Source of the DNA: Providencia stuartii
Lineage (GTDB): Bacteria > Pseudomonadota > Gammaproteobacteria > Enterobacterales > Enterobacteriaceae
Direction: 5' to 3'
Length of the DNA stretch: 64,000 bases
Assembly: GCA_900455155.1 (NCBI GenBank)
Contig: UGUC01000004.1
Coordinates: 124,001 to 188,000, forward strand
Shown: one piece after another, positions 20,077 to 30,900 of the stretch
Layout: the number at the start of each line of letters is the position of its first letter
How positions within the stretch are numbered: the first letter of the stretch is position 1
Notes under the pieces: generated by a model
What the model was told of the DNA's origin: nothing
What the model saw: the letters and a program-made list of their open reading frames with translations, nothing else
The model's database searches: none
Translations under genes and position numbers: made by a program

Positions 20077-20235
20077 TATTGGCTCTGAATTTGAATAAAC
20101 GGCTAAAAGTAAGTCGATTGAGATATCGAGCCTTAGAAAATATCGGCTCGATTTATGACCTTATTAATGTGACATTGCTCGAGTTTTTTTACAAGTTATT
20201 AGTTGAGTAAGTAACTAATTTTTTACTTTCTCGTT

Positions 20236-20715
20236 TCATCCAATGAGATAAGTGGCCGTGGCTGTTGCGATATGCTGATTACGTTCGTTATGTAGTTCGC
20301 AACGCGTCACCGCAATTTTATTGCCATCGCGTAATAAACTGGCGCTTGCAGTAAACACTTCACCTCGACCAGGACGTAAATAATCAACTCGTAGATCAAT
20401 GGTGCCCATTTTTGACATTTTATCGACAATATCTTGATGCACTAATGGTGTGATCCGTTGGAGAATACGGTTAATACATACCATGCCACCAGCGACATCT
20501 AATATTGATGCAATGACACCACCGTGAAGAATGTTTTGTGTAAAATTACCAATCAATTCTGGACGATTCTTAATTGTTAGTTGGACAAAATCATCATTTA
20601 TCTGAGCCAATTGTATTCCCAAAAGCTGATTAAAAGGCATTTTATAGATAAACGCATCACTCATGAGCTTACTCGCTTCTTCTAATGTATAAGTACGGTC
20701 ATTCATCTTATTCAT
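20236..20715 (-). CDS. yigI: Hotdog-fold acyl-CoA thioesterase YigI
   Basis: 159 residues of the PaaI-like hotdog thioesterase family. The segment NILHGGVIASILDVAGGMVC (about residues 62-81) is the conserved helix region with the catalytic Asp, and DLRVDYLRPGRGEVFTA forms the central strands. Family members hydrolyse medium- and long-chain acyl-CoA in the cytosol. It lies between rarD (same strand) and pldA (divergent), the E. coli context. Confidence 0.9.
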   Translation of the reverse strand: MNKMNDRTYTLEEASKLMSDAFIYKMPFNQLLGIQLAQINDDFVQLTIKNRPELIGNFTQNILHGGVIASILDVAGGMVCINRILQRITPLVHQDIVDKMSKMGTIDLRVDYLRPGRGEVFTASASLLRDGNKIAVTRCELHNERNQHIATATATYLIG

Positions 20716-20862
20716 CCTTTAAAAAATATGTGAATAATAAGTTATCACTATGTATAAAATATGTCTCTATGAAATGAACGAATAATCTTTCAGCAGTTGT
20801 CAGATTTTGTGTGTAAAATGAGATAAACTTTTTTGGGATTTTTTCAGAATAGGAATAACAGA

Positions 20863-21756
20863 ATGCGCGTTTTTCACAAATTAGTTGGTACTGTGCTCTG
20901 TTTTTGGTCTGTATCATTATTCGCCGCAGAAAATACAGATACATTAACTTCCGTAGATACAACAGAGAAAACGCCAATTAGAGGCAGCATTATTTCTGGG
21001 TTATTACAAAATTACGAGAGTCCTTTTGTACTTTACCCTTATGAATCCAATTACATTATTTATACCTATACCTCATCTATGAATAAAGAGGCGATAAAAA
21101 GCTATGATTGGGGTAAAGATGCATTGCGCGATGAAGTAAAGTTTCAGATTAGTCTAGGTTTCCCTTTATGGCGCGGGATTGCGGGGGAAAACTCCGTATT
21201 AGCGGCGTCATATACTCAGCGTTCTTGGTGGCAATTAAGTAATAAAAAAGAGTCTTCACCATTTCGCGAAACCAATTATGAACCTCAGCTATTTATTGGT
21301 TGGGCAACAGATTATCAATGGGGAGGTTGGACATTACGAGAGCTGGAAACAGGCTTTAACCACGAGTCGAACGGTCGCTCAGAGCCAACCTCTCGCAGCT
21401 GGAACCGCATTTATGCGCGGGCCATGGCACAAAATGGCAATTGGCAAGTTGATTTAAAACCGTGGTATCGCATTCATGAGAGTGAAGGCAGCGATGATAA
21501 TAAAGATATCACCAAATACATGGGCTACTATCGACTAAAAGTGGGTTATGCTCTAGGTGATAGTGTGATTACCGCGACAGGGCGTTACAACTGGAACAGT
21601 GGTTATGGTGCCGCGGAATTGGGTTGGAGCTATCCCATTACCAAACATGTGCGATTATATACCCAGTTGTTTAGTGGCTATGGCGAATCGATGATTGATT
21701 ATGATTACCGACAAACACGTTTTGGTATCGGTGTGATGCTAAATGATATGCTTTAG
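20863..21756 (+). CDS. pldA: Outer-membrane phospholipase A1
   Basis: 297 residues from ATG 20863, preceded by AGGAATAAC; an earlier in-frame TTG at 20833 is rejected because the signal peptide begins at MRVFHKLVG. The signal peptide ends at SLFAAE. The rest is a 12-strand beta barrel. The catalytic region GFNHESNGRSEPTSRSWNR carries the His and Ser of the active site and the Asn further on. PldA hydrolyses phospholipids that flip to the outer leaflet and is Ca2+-dependent and dimerisation-controlled. It sits upstream of recQ as in E. coli. Confidence 0.95.
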   Translation: MRVFHKLVGTVLCFWSVSLFAAENTDTLTSVDTTEKTPIRGSIISGLLQNYESPFVLYPYESNYIIYTYTSSMNKEAIKSYDWGKDALRDEVKFQISLGFPLWRGIAGENSVLAASYTQRSWWQLSNKKESSPFRETNYEPQLFIGWATDYQWGGWTLRELETGFNHESNGRSEPTSRSWNRIYARAMAQNGNWQVDLKPWYRIHESEGSDDNKDITKYMGYYRLKVGYALGDSVITATGRYNWNSGYGAAELGWSYPITKHVRLYTQLFSGYGESMIDYDYRQTRFGIGVMLNDML

Positions 21757-21885
21757 TCATTAGCGCTTATTTGCTAGCATACTGCAACTCTATTTCAAGT
21801 GATACCTTGAAAAACACCGAGTGCTAACCCGCTATTTAGATGCTGCTCTATTGAGCAGCTATCAGTTTGTCATTTGAGGATCTGC

Positions 21886-23712
21886 GTGTCTACAGCTGAA
21901 GTGATCTCCCAGTTTTCACTGGCTGAAAGTATACTCAATAATACTTTTGGTTATCAGTCTTTCCGCCCTGGGCAGGAAGCTGTTATTCGTGCCATACTCG
22001 ATAACCGCGATTGTTTGGTGCTTATGCCAACTGGGGGCGGTAAATCGCTATGTTATCAAGTTCCTGCTCTGGTTAAAGAGGGGGTAACGCTGGTGGTATC
22101 GCCTTTGATCTCCCTAATGAAAGATCAGGTCGACCAATTACGCCTTCATGGTATCAAAGCAGCTTGTTTAAACTCCTCTCAAACCGCTCAAGAGCAGCGA
22201 GACGTGATGGCCTTATGCGCCCAAGGCGCCATCAAGTTGCTGTATGTTGCGCCCGAAAGGTTATTAACTGACTATTTTCTTAGCCAGCTGAGTAGTTGGA
22301 ATATCAGTTTATTGGCGGTGGATGAAGCACACTGTGTTTCGCAATGGGGGCATGATTTTCGTCCTGAGTATCGCGCCATTGGTCAGTTACGGCAGCACTT
22401 CCCTGATGTTCCTATCATGGCATTAACGGCAACAGCAGATGAAACGACACGAGCCGATATCGTACGTTTATTGGCCTTACATGACCCTTTGATACAAATC
22501 AGCAGTTTTGATAGACCCAATATCCGCTATACCTTAGTCGAAAAATATAAACCGCTTGATCAGCTTTGGTTCTTTATCAAAGCACAAAAAGGTAAAGCGG
22601 GTATTGTCTATTGCAATAGCCGTAGCAAAGTGGAAGAAACGGCAGAGCGTCTGCAAAAACGTGGGTTAAGCGTTGCAGCTTATCATGCAGGGTTAGATAA
22701 CCAACAACGAGAGTGGGTACAAGATGCTTTTTTAAAAGATAACCTACAAATTGTTGTGGCAACGGTGGCTTTTGGTATGGGGATCAACAAGTCCAATGTA
22801 CGCTTTGTGGCGCATTTTGATATCCCTCGCAATATCGAGGCCTATTATCAAGAAACAGGGCGAGCAGGTCGCGATGGGGTTGAAGCGGAAGCCGTACTAT
22901 TTTATGACCCTGCGGATATGGCATGGCTACGCCGCTGTCTTGAAGAGAAACCCGCTGGCTTGCAGCAGGATATTGAGCGCCATAAGTTGAATGCGATAGC
23001 TGCATTTGCGGAGGCTCAAACTTGCCGCCGATTAGTGCTGCTCAATTATTTTGGTGAAAATAGGCAAGCGCCGTGTGGCAATTGTGATATCTGTTTAGAC
23101 CCGCCAAAACAGTATGATGGGCTAGTGGATGCCCAAAAAGCGCTATCTTGTATTTACCGTGTTGGTCAGCGTTTTGGTATTGGTTATATTGTTGAGGTCT
23201 TGCGCGGGGCAAACAATCAGCGCATCCGCGAGCTAGGCCATGATAAATTACCGGTATATGGCATCGGTAAAGATCAATCCCATGAGCATTGGGTCAGCGT
23301 TATCCGCCAGTTGATCCATCTTGGGATGATCACACAAAATATTACGCATTTTTCAGCGTTGCAATTAACGGAAGCGGCTCGGCCGATATTACGCGGCGAA
23401 TCCGCTTTGCAACTTGCTGTTCCTCGTGTTTTGGTGGCAAAAAGCCGTAATCAGCAAAGCAAAGTTTATCGAGGAAACTATGATAAGAAGTTATTTGCTA
23501 AGTTGCGCAAATTGCGTAAATCTATAGCAGACGAAGAGAATATTCCTCCATTCGTTGTGTTTAATGATGCAACCCTGATTGAGATGGCTGAGCATTGTCC
23601 GGCTTCCCCTTCAGAATTGTTGTTAATTAATGGTGTGGGGGAGAAAAAGCTTGAACGCTTTGGTGATGCTTTTATGACATTGATTAGGGACCATCTTGAA
23701 GGTTACGAATGA
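21886..23712 (+). CDS. recQ: ATP-dependent DNA helicase RecQ
   Basis: 608 residues from GTG 21886, chosen because TGAGGA lies five bases upstream and E. coli recQ also uses GTG; an in-frame TTG at 21874 is less likely. Helicase motifs are Walker [17 protein letters not shown] in [19 protein letters not shown], motif [17 protein letters not shown] and motif [12 protein letters not shown]. The zinc-binding cysteines are in [16 protein letters not shown] and [12 protein letters not shown] winged-helix follows, and the HRDC domain (about residues 530-605) closes the protein. It acts in recombination and stalled-fork repair. Confidence 0.97.
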   Translation: MSTAEVISQFSLAESILNNTFGYQSFRPGQEAVIRAILDNRDCLVLMPTGGGKSLCYQVPALVKEGVTLVVSPLISLMKDQVDQLRLHGIKAACLNSSQTAQEQRDVMALCAQGAIKLLYVAPERLLTDYFLSQLSSWNISLLAVDEAHCVSQWGHDFRPEYRAIGQLRQHFPDVPIMALTATADETTRADIVRLLALHDPLIQISSFDRPNIRYTLVEKYKPLDQLWFFIKAQKGKAGIVYCNSRSKVEETAERLQKRGLSVAAYHAGLDNQQREWVQDAFLKDNLQIVVATVAFGMGINKSNVRFVAHFDIPRNIEAYYQETGRAGRDGVEAEAVLFYDPADMAWLRRCLEEKPAGLQQDIERHKLNAIAAFAEAQTCRRLVLLNYFGENRQAPCGNCDICLDPPKQYDGLVDAQKALSCIYRVGQRFGIGYIVEVLRGANNQRIRELGHDKLPVYGIGKDQSHEHWVSVIRQLIHLGMITQNITHFSALQLTEAARPILRGESALQLAVPRVLVAKSRNQQSKVYRGNYDKKLFAKLRKLRKSIADEENIPPFVVFNDATLIEMAEHCPASPSELLLINGVGEKKLERFGDAFMTLIRDHLEGYE

Positions 23713-23727
23713 CGAAAGGATATACAT

Positions 23728-24723
23728 ATGACCCCAGAAAAGCTGAAAGAAAATTGGTTAAACCGAGAAACTCAATTTTCTGCATTTGCTAACGGTCCAC
23801 TTTTAGACTTTTGGTTGCGCAGAGAAGAAGCTGAATTTCTAGGGGTCGATGATGTTCCTATTCGCTATGTTCGTTTTACCCATTCCCTAAATAATAAAGC
23901 CGTTGTTATCTCCCCTGGTCGTAGTGAAAGCTATATGAAATACCCAGAAGTTGCCTATGACTTCTATCACCTCGGTTTCGATGTCTTTATTATTGACCAT
24001 CGAGGGCAGGGGCGCTCCGGACGTATGTTGGATGATCCACAAAAAGGCCACGTTGAAAAGTTTACTGACTATATTGATGATTTTGCAAAGTTTGTTGAAC
24101 TTGAAGTGCAATGTCGGCATTATCTCAAATGTTATGCATTAGCTCACTCAATGGGGAGTGCGATCCTCGGCGGCTATTTATTACGGGATAATGTCACCTT
24201 TGATGCAGCGGCGTTTTGCGCCCCTATGATTGGGATTAATTTACCGATCCCACACTGGTTAGCGAGCTTTATTGTTGATCGGGCGGAGCTACACCGCAGT
24301 GTGCGTAATGACTATGCGATTTCAACGGGGAAATGGCAGCCGTTGCCTTATTTGATCAATGTGTTGACTCACAGTCAGGAACGTTACCGGCGTTATCTCC
24401 GCTATTATGCGGATTATCCCGAATTGCGGCTAGGTGGCCCTACCTATCATTGGTTAAAAGAAAGTTTTGCAATTGGCGATGAGCTAATTGCCCGGGCGGG
24501 AGAAATTGATGTACCACTGTTGGTGTTAGAAGCAAGTGAAGATAAAGTGGTCAGCAATCGAGAGCTACAGGCTTTTTGTCAAAGTCGGCAAAAAGCACAG
24601 ACAGGAAGAGAAGAAAAATTACCCCTCGTGATTGAAGGGGCACACCACGAAATCCTGTTTGAAGTGGATGCATTAAGAGCGATGGCGCTTAATGCTATCT
24701 GTGATTTTTTTGAGCAGTATTAG
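23728..24723 (+). CDS. pldB: Lysophospholipase L2
   Basis: 331-residue alpha/beta hydrolase that degrades 2-acyl lysophospholipids at the inner membrane. The oxyanion and loop region is VVISPGRSESYMKYPE, the nucleophile elbow is ALAHSMGSAI (Ser about residue 140), and the catalytic His is in EGAHHEILFE near the C-terminus. It follows recQ by 15 bp and precedes yigL by 13 bp, so the three are probably co-transcribed, and it works on products related to those of nearby pldA. Confidence 0.95.
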   Translation: MTPEKLKENWLNRETQFSAFANGPLLDFWLRREEAEFLGVDDVPIRYVRFTHSLNNKAVVISPGRSESYMKYPEVAYDFYHLGFDVFIIDHRGQGRSGRMLDDPQKGHVEKFTDYIDDFAKFVELEVQCRHYLKCYALAHSMGSAILGGYLLRDNVTFDAAAFCAPMIGINLPIPHWLASFIVDRAELHRSVRNDYAISTGKWQPLPYLINVLTHSQERYRRYLRYYADYPELRLGGPTYHWLKESFAIGDELIARAGEIDVPLLVLEASEDKVVSNRELQAFCQSRQKAQTGREEKLPLVIEGAHHEILFEVDALRAMALNAICDFFEQY

Positions 24724-24736
24724 CTAGGAATGATTT

Positions 24737-25543
24737 ATGAAATATCCTGTTGTTGCTTCTGATTTGGACGGTACTCTTTTATCTCCTAATCATGATTTAA
24801 CCGCTTTCACCAAGGAAACACTGAAACAATTAGTAGAAACACAAGATATCCATTTTGTGTTTGCGACGGGTCGTCACCATGTGGATGTTGCACAAATTAG
24901 AGATGGTTTAGGTATTGATGCCTATATGATCACGTCGAATGGTGCACGGGTACACAATACAAAAGGTGAATTGATCTTTAAGCATAATGTTGATCCTGAA
25001 ATTGCTCATGAGTTGTGCTTGATGGAGTTTGATCACCCTGATTTGGTGACCAACTATTACGGGGGAGATGACTGGTTTATTAACCGTGAAAGCCCCGAAC
25101 AGAAAGAGTTCTTTAAAGAATCGGTATTTCAGTACACGCTATTTGATCGCCATAACTTTGATACTTCAGATGTTTGTAAAGTCTATTACACCAGTGAAGA
25201 TCACGATATGTTGGTAGATTTACAAAATCGCATCCGTGAACGTTGGCAAGATCGTGTTAATGTGACTTTTTCACTACGTAGTTGCTTAGAGGTCATGGCT
25301 GGTGTGGTTTCTAAAGGGGAAGCCCTGCAACAAGTTGCGGCACTTCAAGGTTATCAAGTGCATGACTGTATCGCCTTTGGTGATGGTATGAACGATAAAG
25401 AAATGCTGACCTTGTCAGGGAAAGGTTGCATTATGGAAAATGCTCACCAGATGCTTAAAGATGAATTACCTCAACTTGAGGTCATTGGCTCTAATGCCGA
25501 TGATGCGGTAGCGCGTTATTTAAGAAAGCTCTATTTAGCATAA
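24737..25543 (+). CDS. yigL: HAD-family phosphatase YigL (pyridoxal phosphate phosphatase)
   Basis: 268 residues of the Cof-type HAD subfamily. Motif I is VVASDLDGTLLSPNH, motif II lies in FVFATGRHH, motif III contains K in VVSKGEAL, and motif IV is CIAFGDGMNDKEML. In E. coli YigL removes phosphate from pyridoxal phosphate and sugar phosphates, and matters in sugar-phosphate stress. It is the last gene of the recQ-pldB-yigL run and ends at a strong terminator. Confidence 0.95.
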   Translation: MKYPVVASDLDGTLLSPNHDLTAFTKETLKQLVETQDIHFVFATGRHHVDVAQIRDGLGIDAYMITSNGARVHNTKGELIFKHNVDPEIAHELCLMEFDHPDLVTNYYGGDDWFINRESPEQKEFFKESVFQYTLFDRHNFDTSDVCKVYYTSEDHDMLVDLQNRIRERWQDRVNVTFSLRSCLEVMAGVVSKGEALQQVAALQGYQVHDCIAFGDGMNDKEMLTLSGKGCIMENAHQMLKDELPQLEVIGSNADDAVARYLRKLYLA

Positions 25544-25565
25544 TGTAAAAATTAAATGTTATCCG

Positions 25566-25597
25566 AAAATAGAGGTCGATAAAACGACCTCTATTTT
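25566..25597 (+). terminator. Terminator after yigL
   Basis: AAAATAGAGGTCG and CGACCTCTATTTT form a perfect 13 bp stem with a 6-base loop, 22 bp after the yigL stop. T-rich at its 3' side; it is symmetrical enough to act in both directions. Confidence 0.85.
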
Positions 25598-25766
25598 ATT
25601 ATCGCAAATCTATTCATTCACCTACTGCTTAGCTATTTAAATATTAAATAAAAACAGCGTTTATATGTTAAATATAAATTTTAACTCTAAATTAAGTTAG
25701 TTTAAGCTATGCTATTAATATTAAAATAATATTGTTTATCTAGGCTTGAAAATAGAGGGGATTTGT

Positions 25767-26480
25767 ATGGATATCGACGTCAGAGTGGAAAAGCTCCTAG
25801 AAAAAATAAGTCTCGCCCATCGTTCAATAAAGCTGTATGAAGAGAGGATATTGCAATTAAATCAATCAGCTAAAATGAGTTTTAACTCAATAGATAATGA
25901 GGTTAACGAAGGTGATTTTCAATTTATTTTCAGTATATTAAATAATCTAAAATCTGATTTGGAAAATAACAAGGAATTATTTAGATTGATTTTAGAAAAA
26001 CAAATAATATATAAAAATATACTCGATGAAATTAGCAAAATTAATGTTGGGCCAGCGTTATATCAAGCCACTCAATTTGATAATGATATTGAAATGCTAA
26101 ATAGCTTTATAGTATCACAGGAATTTTTCGATAAAGTTAACGATGAATTAAGCCGCATTAGTCATTCTTATTATGGTTCATACCGTCAAATTATTGAGGA
26201 AATGCAGCAGTTAATTGAAGTGAGAGGTTATCTTCAATATGACCTACAAGGGATTAATAGTGACCTTGAGCCGATTAAAGAAACATTGAATGTATTTCGG
26301 TTAACTGGGGAGCTGCCTCGAGACATTGTGTTATACCGGAGAATACAAGAGAGAGCCGATGAGTTATTGCTATCAAGCCATATTAGTGCGCTCCCTCCAG
26401 CAGAAAGCGAAATACCAGTATTTCGAGACAACTCTCTCGATGCTTTTTTACCCAATCAATTGTGCCATGCTAAACCGTAA
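25767..26480 (+). CDS. Unrecognised helical, coiled-coil-like protein (237 residues)
   Basis: I do not recognise this gene. The start ATG at 25767 follows GAGGGGATTTGT, which fits a ribosome-binding site; an in-frame TTG at 25746 is upstream. The protein is nearly all helix, rich in Leu, Ile, Glu and Asn, with heptad-like stretches at about residues 5-45 and 85-185. There is no signal peptide or membrane segment. The last 40 residues are Pro- and Ser-containing and look disordered. It has low GC, stands alone between yigL and the Sel1 gene, and marks the junction of two blocks separated in E. coli. The helical character recalls the 11.1 kb gene, but I see no sequence similarity between them. 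Confidence 0.6.
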   Translation: MDIDVRVEKLLEKISLAHRSIKLYEERILQLNQSAKMSFNSIDNEVNEGDFQFIFSILNNLKSDLENNKELFRLILEKQIIYKNILDEISKINVGPALYQATQFDNDIEMLNSFIVSQEFFDKVNDELSRISHSYYGSYRQIIEEMQQLIEVRGYLQYDLQGINSDLEPIKETLNVFRLTGELPRDIVLYRRIQERADELLLSSHISALPPAESEIPVFRDNSLDAFLPNQLCHAKP

Positions 26481-26742
26481 GCGTGTGTCTTACCATAACG
26501 AAAGTAAGGTGTTGCCGACACCTTACTTGGATCAGGAAATATCTCATTTTATACAACAAACTTAAAAAAAGATGCTGAATTTGCAATAAAGTCAATTTTC
26601 CTATTCTTTCTGTATGCAAGTGGCATTAAACTATCAACGAGTCGGCAGTGTGTTTAGGCTATAGCTTAGCAGCAGTTTGCCGATAATAATGGATCACACT
26701 GTTTTCGCAGTCGGTAATTTGCACTGTTGAGGGTTGTTTAGG

Positions 26743-27534
26743 ATGAAAAAAATTGCGTTAGCGCTATTGTTGGGTTCTGTTTGCTATAGTTCATTATTAC
26801 TGGCTACTCCCCCGATAAAATCGGCACCTTCACAACAGACAATAGAGCAAATTACGCAATTAGCACAAAAAGGTGATCCAACCGCACAATATCTTCTCGG
26901 TCAACGCTATTTTAAAGGTAATGGCGTTTCTCAAGATTCTAAAGTCGCTGCCGAATGGTTTATCAAGGCGGGTGATCAAGGCAATGCAGACGCTCAATTC
27001 CAATTAGGAACAATGTATGTGAACGGCTTTGGCGTTCGCCGAGACTACGATAAAGCGATGCTTTGGTATCAACAAGCGGCTAAACAGAATGATACACGGG
27101 CAGAAACCAATATGGCGATGATGTATGCTCAAGGCCTTGGTGTCGCTCAAGATCTCGAAAAGGCAGCTTATTGGTTCAGAAAGGCCGCACAAGGGGGCAA
27201 CGTGATTGCCCAATTCCATATTGGCCAAATGTATTCTATCGGCAGTGGTGTTGATCTCGATAATGAAAAAGCGGTGTTTTGGTTCCGCAAAGCTGCGAAG
27301 CAGCGCGATGCAAAAGCACAAGATCGTTTAGGGGTCATGTACTCTGAAGGGAAAGGTGTAAAGAAAAACCTTCAGCAATCTTATGCTTGGCTAACCACCG
27401 CGGTGTATAGCGGTAATAAAGAGAGCCATCGGCTGCAAAGTAAAGTCGCAGAGCAATTAAGCGAAAGCGAATTAAAGCAAGCGCAAAAATTAGCAGAGAA
27501 CTATATTCAATCCTATGGATTTAAAGCAGGTTGA
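26743..27534 (+). CDS. Secreted Sel1-repeat protein
   Basis: 263 residues from ATG 26743, with GAGGG nine bases upstream; the in-frame TTG at 26734 is rejected because the signal peptide starts MKKIALALLLGSVCYSS. Cleavage is likely near LLATPP. Then five Sel1-type helical repeats of about 36 residues follow (residues 45-225), each with the pattern A..LG..Y..G.GV..D...A..W...A. Such proteins scaffold protein-protein contacts in the periplasm or are exported. The ligand is unknown. Confidence 0.85.
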   Translation: MKKIALALLLGSVCYSSLLLATPPIKSAPSQQTIEQITQLAQKGDPTAQYLLGQRYFKGNGVSQDSKVAAEWFIKAGDQGNADAQFQLGTMYVNGFGVRRDYDKAMLWYQQAAKQNDTRAETNMAMMYAQGLGVAQDLEKAAYWFRKAAQGGNVIAQFHIGQMYSIGSGVDLDNEKAVFWFRKAAKQRDAKAQDRLGVMYSEGKGVKKNLQQSYAWLTTAVYSGNKESHRLQSKVAEQLSESELKQAQKLAENYIQSYGFKAG

Positions 27535-27543
27535 ATGATCTGA

Positions 27544-27876
27544 TCATTCGTGGGATATGATCCGATATCCCACCATAATGATCACGGATAATACAAGATA
27601 GGCCCAGCTCATACGGTAAAAACGGTTATATCCCCATCCCCGACGCACATCCAACTGTAGTTGCTTATTTGATACTTTACTCACCAAAATACGAAACGCC
27701 ACAATATATAACAGGGTCAGCACTTGCCATAAATACAGGATGTTGACTGCAAATGATTTACCTACCACCAGTAAGATGATGAGTGGAATAAGAAAAAACA
27801 AAATGGAGCCGATCTTCTCAAGTTGAGAGACTCGCAATAAAGTCAGTTCATCTTGTGGTTCAATGGGCGCTTTCAT
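27544..27876 (-). CDS. Small integral membrane protein of unknown function
   Basis: 110 residues with about three hydrophobic helices: ILFFLIPLIILLVVGKSF (about 27-44), ILYLWQVLTLLYIVAF (about 46-61) and WAYLVLSVIIMVGYRI (about 91-106). A charged loop with DVRRGWGYNRFYRM lies between. No domain is recognised. The gene ends 10 bp from the Sel1 gene (convergent) and begins 70 bp downstream of mscM on the same strand. Confidence 0.6.
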   Translation of the reverse strand: MKAPIEPQDELTLLRVSQLEKIGSILFFLIPLIILLVVGKSFAVNILYLWQVLTLLYIVAFRILVSKVSNKQLQLDVRRGWGYNRFYRMSWAYLVLSVIIMVGYRIISHE

Positions 27877-27946
27877 TTTTCTACCTTAATCATCGATTGA
27901 GTATTAAGGCCAACGGCTTGATGGCCGCTGACCTTGAATATCGCCA

Positions 27947-30900
27947 TTATAACTCCCCGGATTTACGCGGAGGGTTGCGACCAGAGAGGTTGTTTGTTGC
28001 GCTTTGCAGTGCATTCTCCCGTATGTCCACTCGAGCTTGGAATGGTGGGAATGGCAAGGTAATGCCTTGCTCTGCAAATGCTGCCAGTATGTTTTGATGG
28101 ATTTCATGACGTGCAGGTAACCGATGCCCCATCTCAGCAGCATAAACACGCAATTCAAAGATTTGAATGCCTTGTTGTAAATCAACTAAATAAACCTCTG
28201 GGTTCGGGTTATCAAGTATCATCGTGGAACGCTCGGCCGCACTGAGTATGATAGAGGTCACTTGCTGGCTATCTGCATCGGCAGGAGCAGGGATCGTCAT
28301 CACGATACGCGTGATCGTGTCAGATAAGGACCAGTTAATAAATTGCTCAGTAATAAAGGCCTTATTAGGCACAATAATCTCTTTTCTATCCCAATCTGTT
28401 AAGGTTGTGGCTCGAGTATTAATCTTTGTAATACTCCCTGTCAGATTACGGATCGTCACGGTATCGCCAATTCGAATTGGTTTTTCAAATAAGATCATCA
28501 ACCCAGAAATAATATTGGCAAAAATCTCTTGTAAGCCGAAACCTAAACCAACCCCCATGGCGGCTATCAGCCATTGTAATTTTGACCAATCAATCCCGAG
28601 CATTGAGAAACCAACGATGGTACCAATGATGGTCAATGAGTATTTGGTTAATGTCGTGATGGCATACCCTGTACCAGGGGTTAAATCTAAGTGCTGCAAT
28701 ACTGCCAATTCAAGGAGTGCAGGTAAGTTACGCACCAACTGAGTCGTGACGATAATGATCAGTATGGCGATAAAGATAGACCCCATAGTGATCGGCTGAA
28801 CAGTATCGACCCCATTAATTGTCGAGGTTACATCCCACAGACGAATATTTTCAAGGAACGAAAATGCAGTGTGGAGTTCAGACCAGAGCCAAATGAGAGA
28901 AACCAACGCTATCATCGTGAGGATTGAGCGGACTAACCCGACGGATTGCGCGCTGATTGCATCAAGGTCAATCACTTGCTCATCAATATCAATGTTCCCT
29001 TCGCCACTCGCATTGGGTTGGTGAATATCCTCTTCCCCTTTGGCCCTTTGCGCTAAGATTTCTGCACGACGTTGTTTGGCTCGTTCAAAGGCTAATTTAC
29101 GGCGCTGTATTGACATCCAACGGCGGATAGCATGGTAGACAATCAATAATACAAACCATATCGCGACAGAGGTCTCTAAACGGCCAAGCAGGGCTTGAGA
29201 CGTTGAGAAGTAGCCTAATAGTGAGAAGAATGCAGCGATAATCGGTGCAACCAGCAGCATCCACCACAGTGCTTTATTGATTAGGTTATCCCCTGAACCA
29301 TGTCTATCAAGGTAGAGAGGCACATGGGTGCGGCGCAAATTGTTTGTCATTAAGCTCAATGCAAAGCACAGTAGCAAGAAGCAGAAGCGACCGATGGAGG
29401 CAGAAAATTCCCTATCACTGTAGTGCTCAAAAGTGATCAGCGCCATCATCAGAGGTACGATGACAAATATCGCGAGCCGGTAATAACGCATCGCACGTTT
29501 TACCGCATCTTTATCCCAACCAAAGTGCGCAATAAATAGACCCGTTGGGCGTGAAAATGTTTCACTGATCATAAATAGCCATAGCACGGGAGTTGTGGCA
29601 CTGACACCATAACCTATTGCCGCCGCCATCGGGTATTGCCAAGCACTTTGCAGGCCATAACCAATGGCAGACCACATCATTGGGAGTGGTAGCGCCACAA
29701 TAATGGACCAAAAAATCGTGCGTATGGTGAGGTAAAAGTGGTCTTGAGTCACTTTACCAATGCGTAAGCTTGCTCTATCTAGAAAGTCTTGATAATGCTT
29801 ACGCGTGCTAATACTAAAAATCACTAAAATGATCGAGCCAAACAGATATAGGAAGGTGTCTTGAGTTGTTAACATCACTTTAAAGGCACCAGTGAGCTGC
29901 GATAAGGTGTCTAAAGAGAGCAACTGAGTAATATCTGTTATCAATAAAACAGGATAGTGGAGTGTTACCGGTGGAGCATCGGCAACCCAAAACAGATAAC
30001 GGTGTGACGCATCTTTAACATCTTTTAATGCGTCTGTTAGTTGGCTAGTGGCGACATTTAATTTTGTCAGCTCTAACATCTCGGTATCAAAGCCAGAAAT
30101 GAGCGCGGTTAGCAGCTCTTTACGCGTCTTAATTAATGATGAGTAGACTTGCGCTTGTGCTGGGCTTAAATTATTTTCGGTCTCTTGTGTGGCGGTATCC
30201 AGTTTGGATAACCGGTCTAGCATATCTTCATAATTTAGGCGTTGTACCCGTAAATCTGCCATATCACGGTTAAGCTGCTGGCTTTTAGGAATTTCCGGTA
30301 AACGTGATAATTGGGTACGAAGTGCCTCACCTAACGTACTTGAACCATCAAGCCACTGCGCTTGCTCGCGGATAGTTGTCAATGCTTGGCGTGCATCTTG
30401 TATTCCCGAGGAGATTTCTGCTTGGCTCGTACTGATAGTGTTCATACGAACCGCTTGCTCAGTCAGCTCTTGGGATAGCTTGCGGTTAATATCAATTTGC
30501 TCTTTAAGGAAAGGGGTCAACTCACCTTGTTCTGCAAGCATTTCGGTGTGTTCGAGTGCTAATACCGCTTTTTGCTGGCGCAACGTATTTTGCACTTCAC
30601 GTAATTTTTGTAATTCAAGCTCCAGCCGGTTATAACGCTTTTTATTCAGTTCTAAAGCGACGCGTGAAATTTCTTGGCGGTTATTCGCGGATAATTGCGC
30701 CATTTCAAGCTCATTAACCTCAGCTTTGCGAGCACTCACTTCGGCTTGAGCTAAGGTTGTTTGGGCTTCTGCTAATGGTGTAGTAGGAGAGCTTAGTGAT
30801 TGTAAGCGAAATGACGCTTCAGAAAGGAGGCGGCGTGCTTCTGATAATTGTTTTGGTAATGCACTTAGCGATTCACTGATTTCCCGACCTTTATCTTGCT

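Noticed and set aside
28224..28742. 172-codon ORF antisense to mscM
   Set aside because: Shadow of the conserved channel domain on the other strand.
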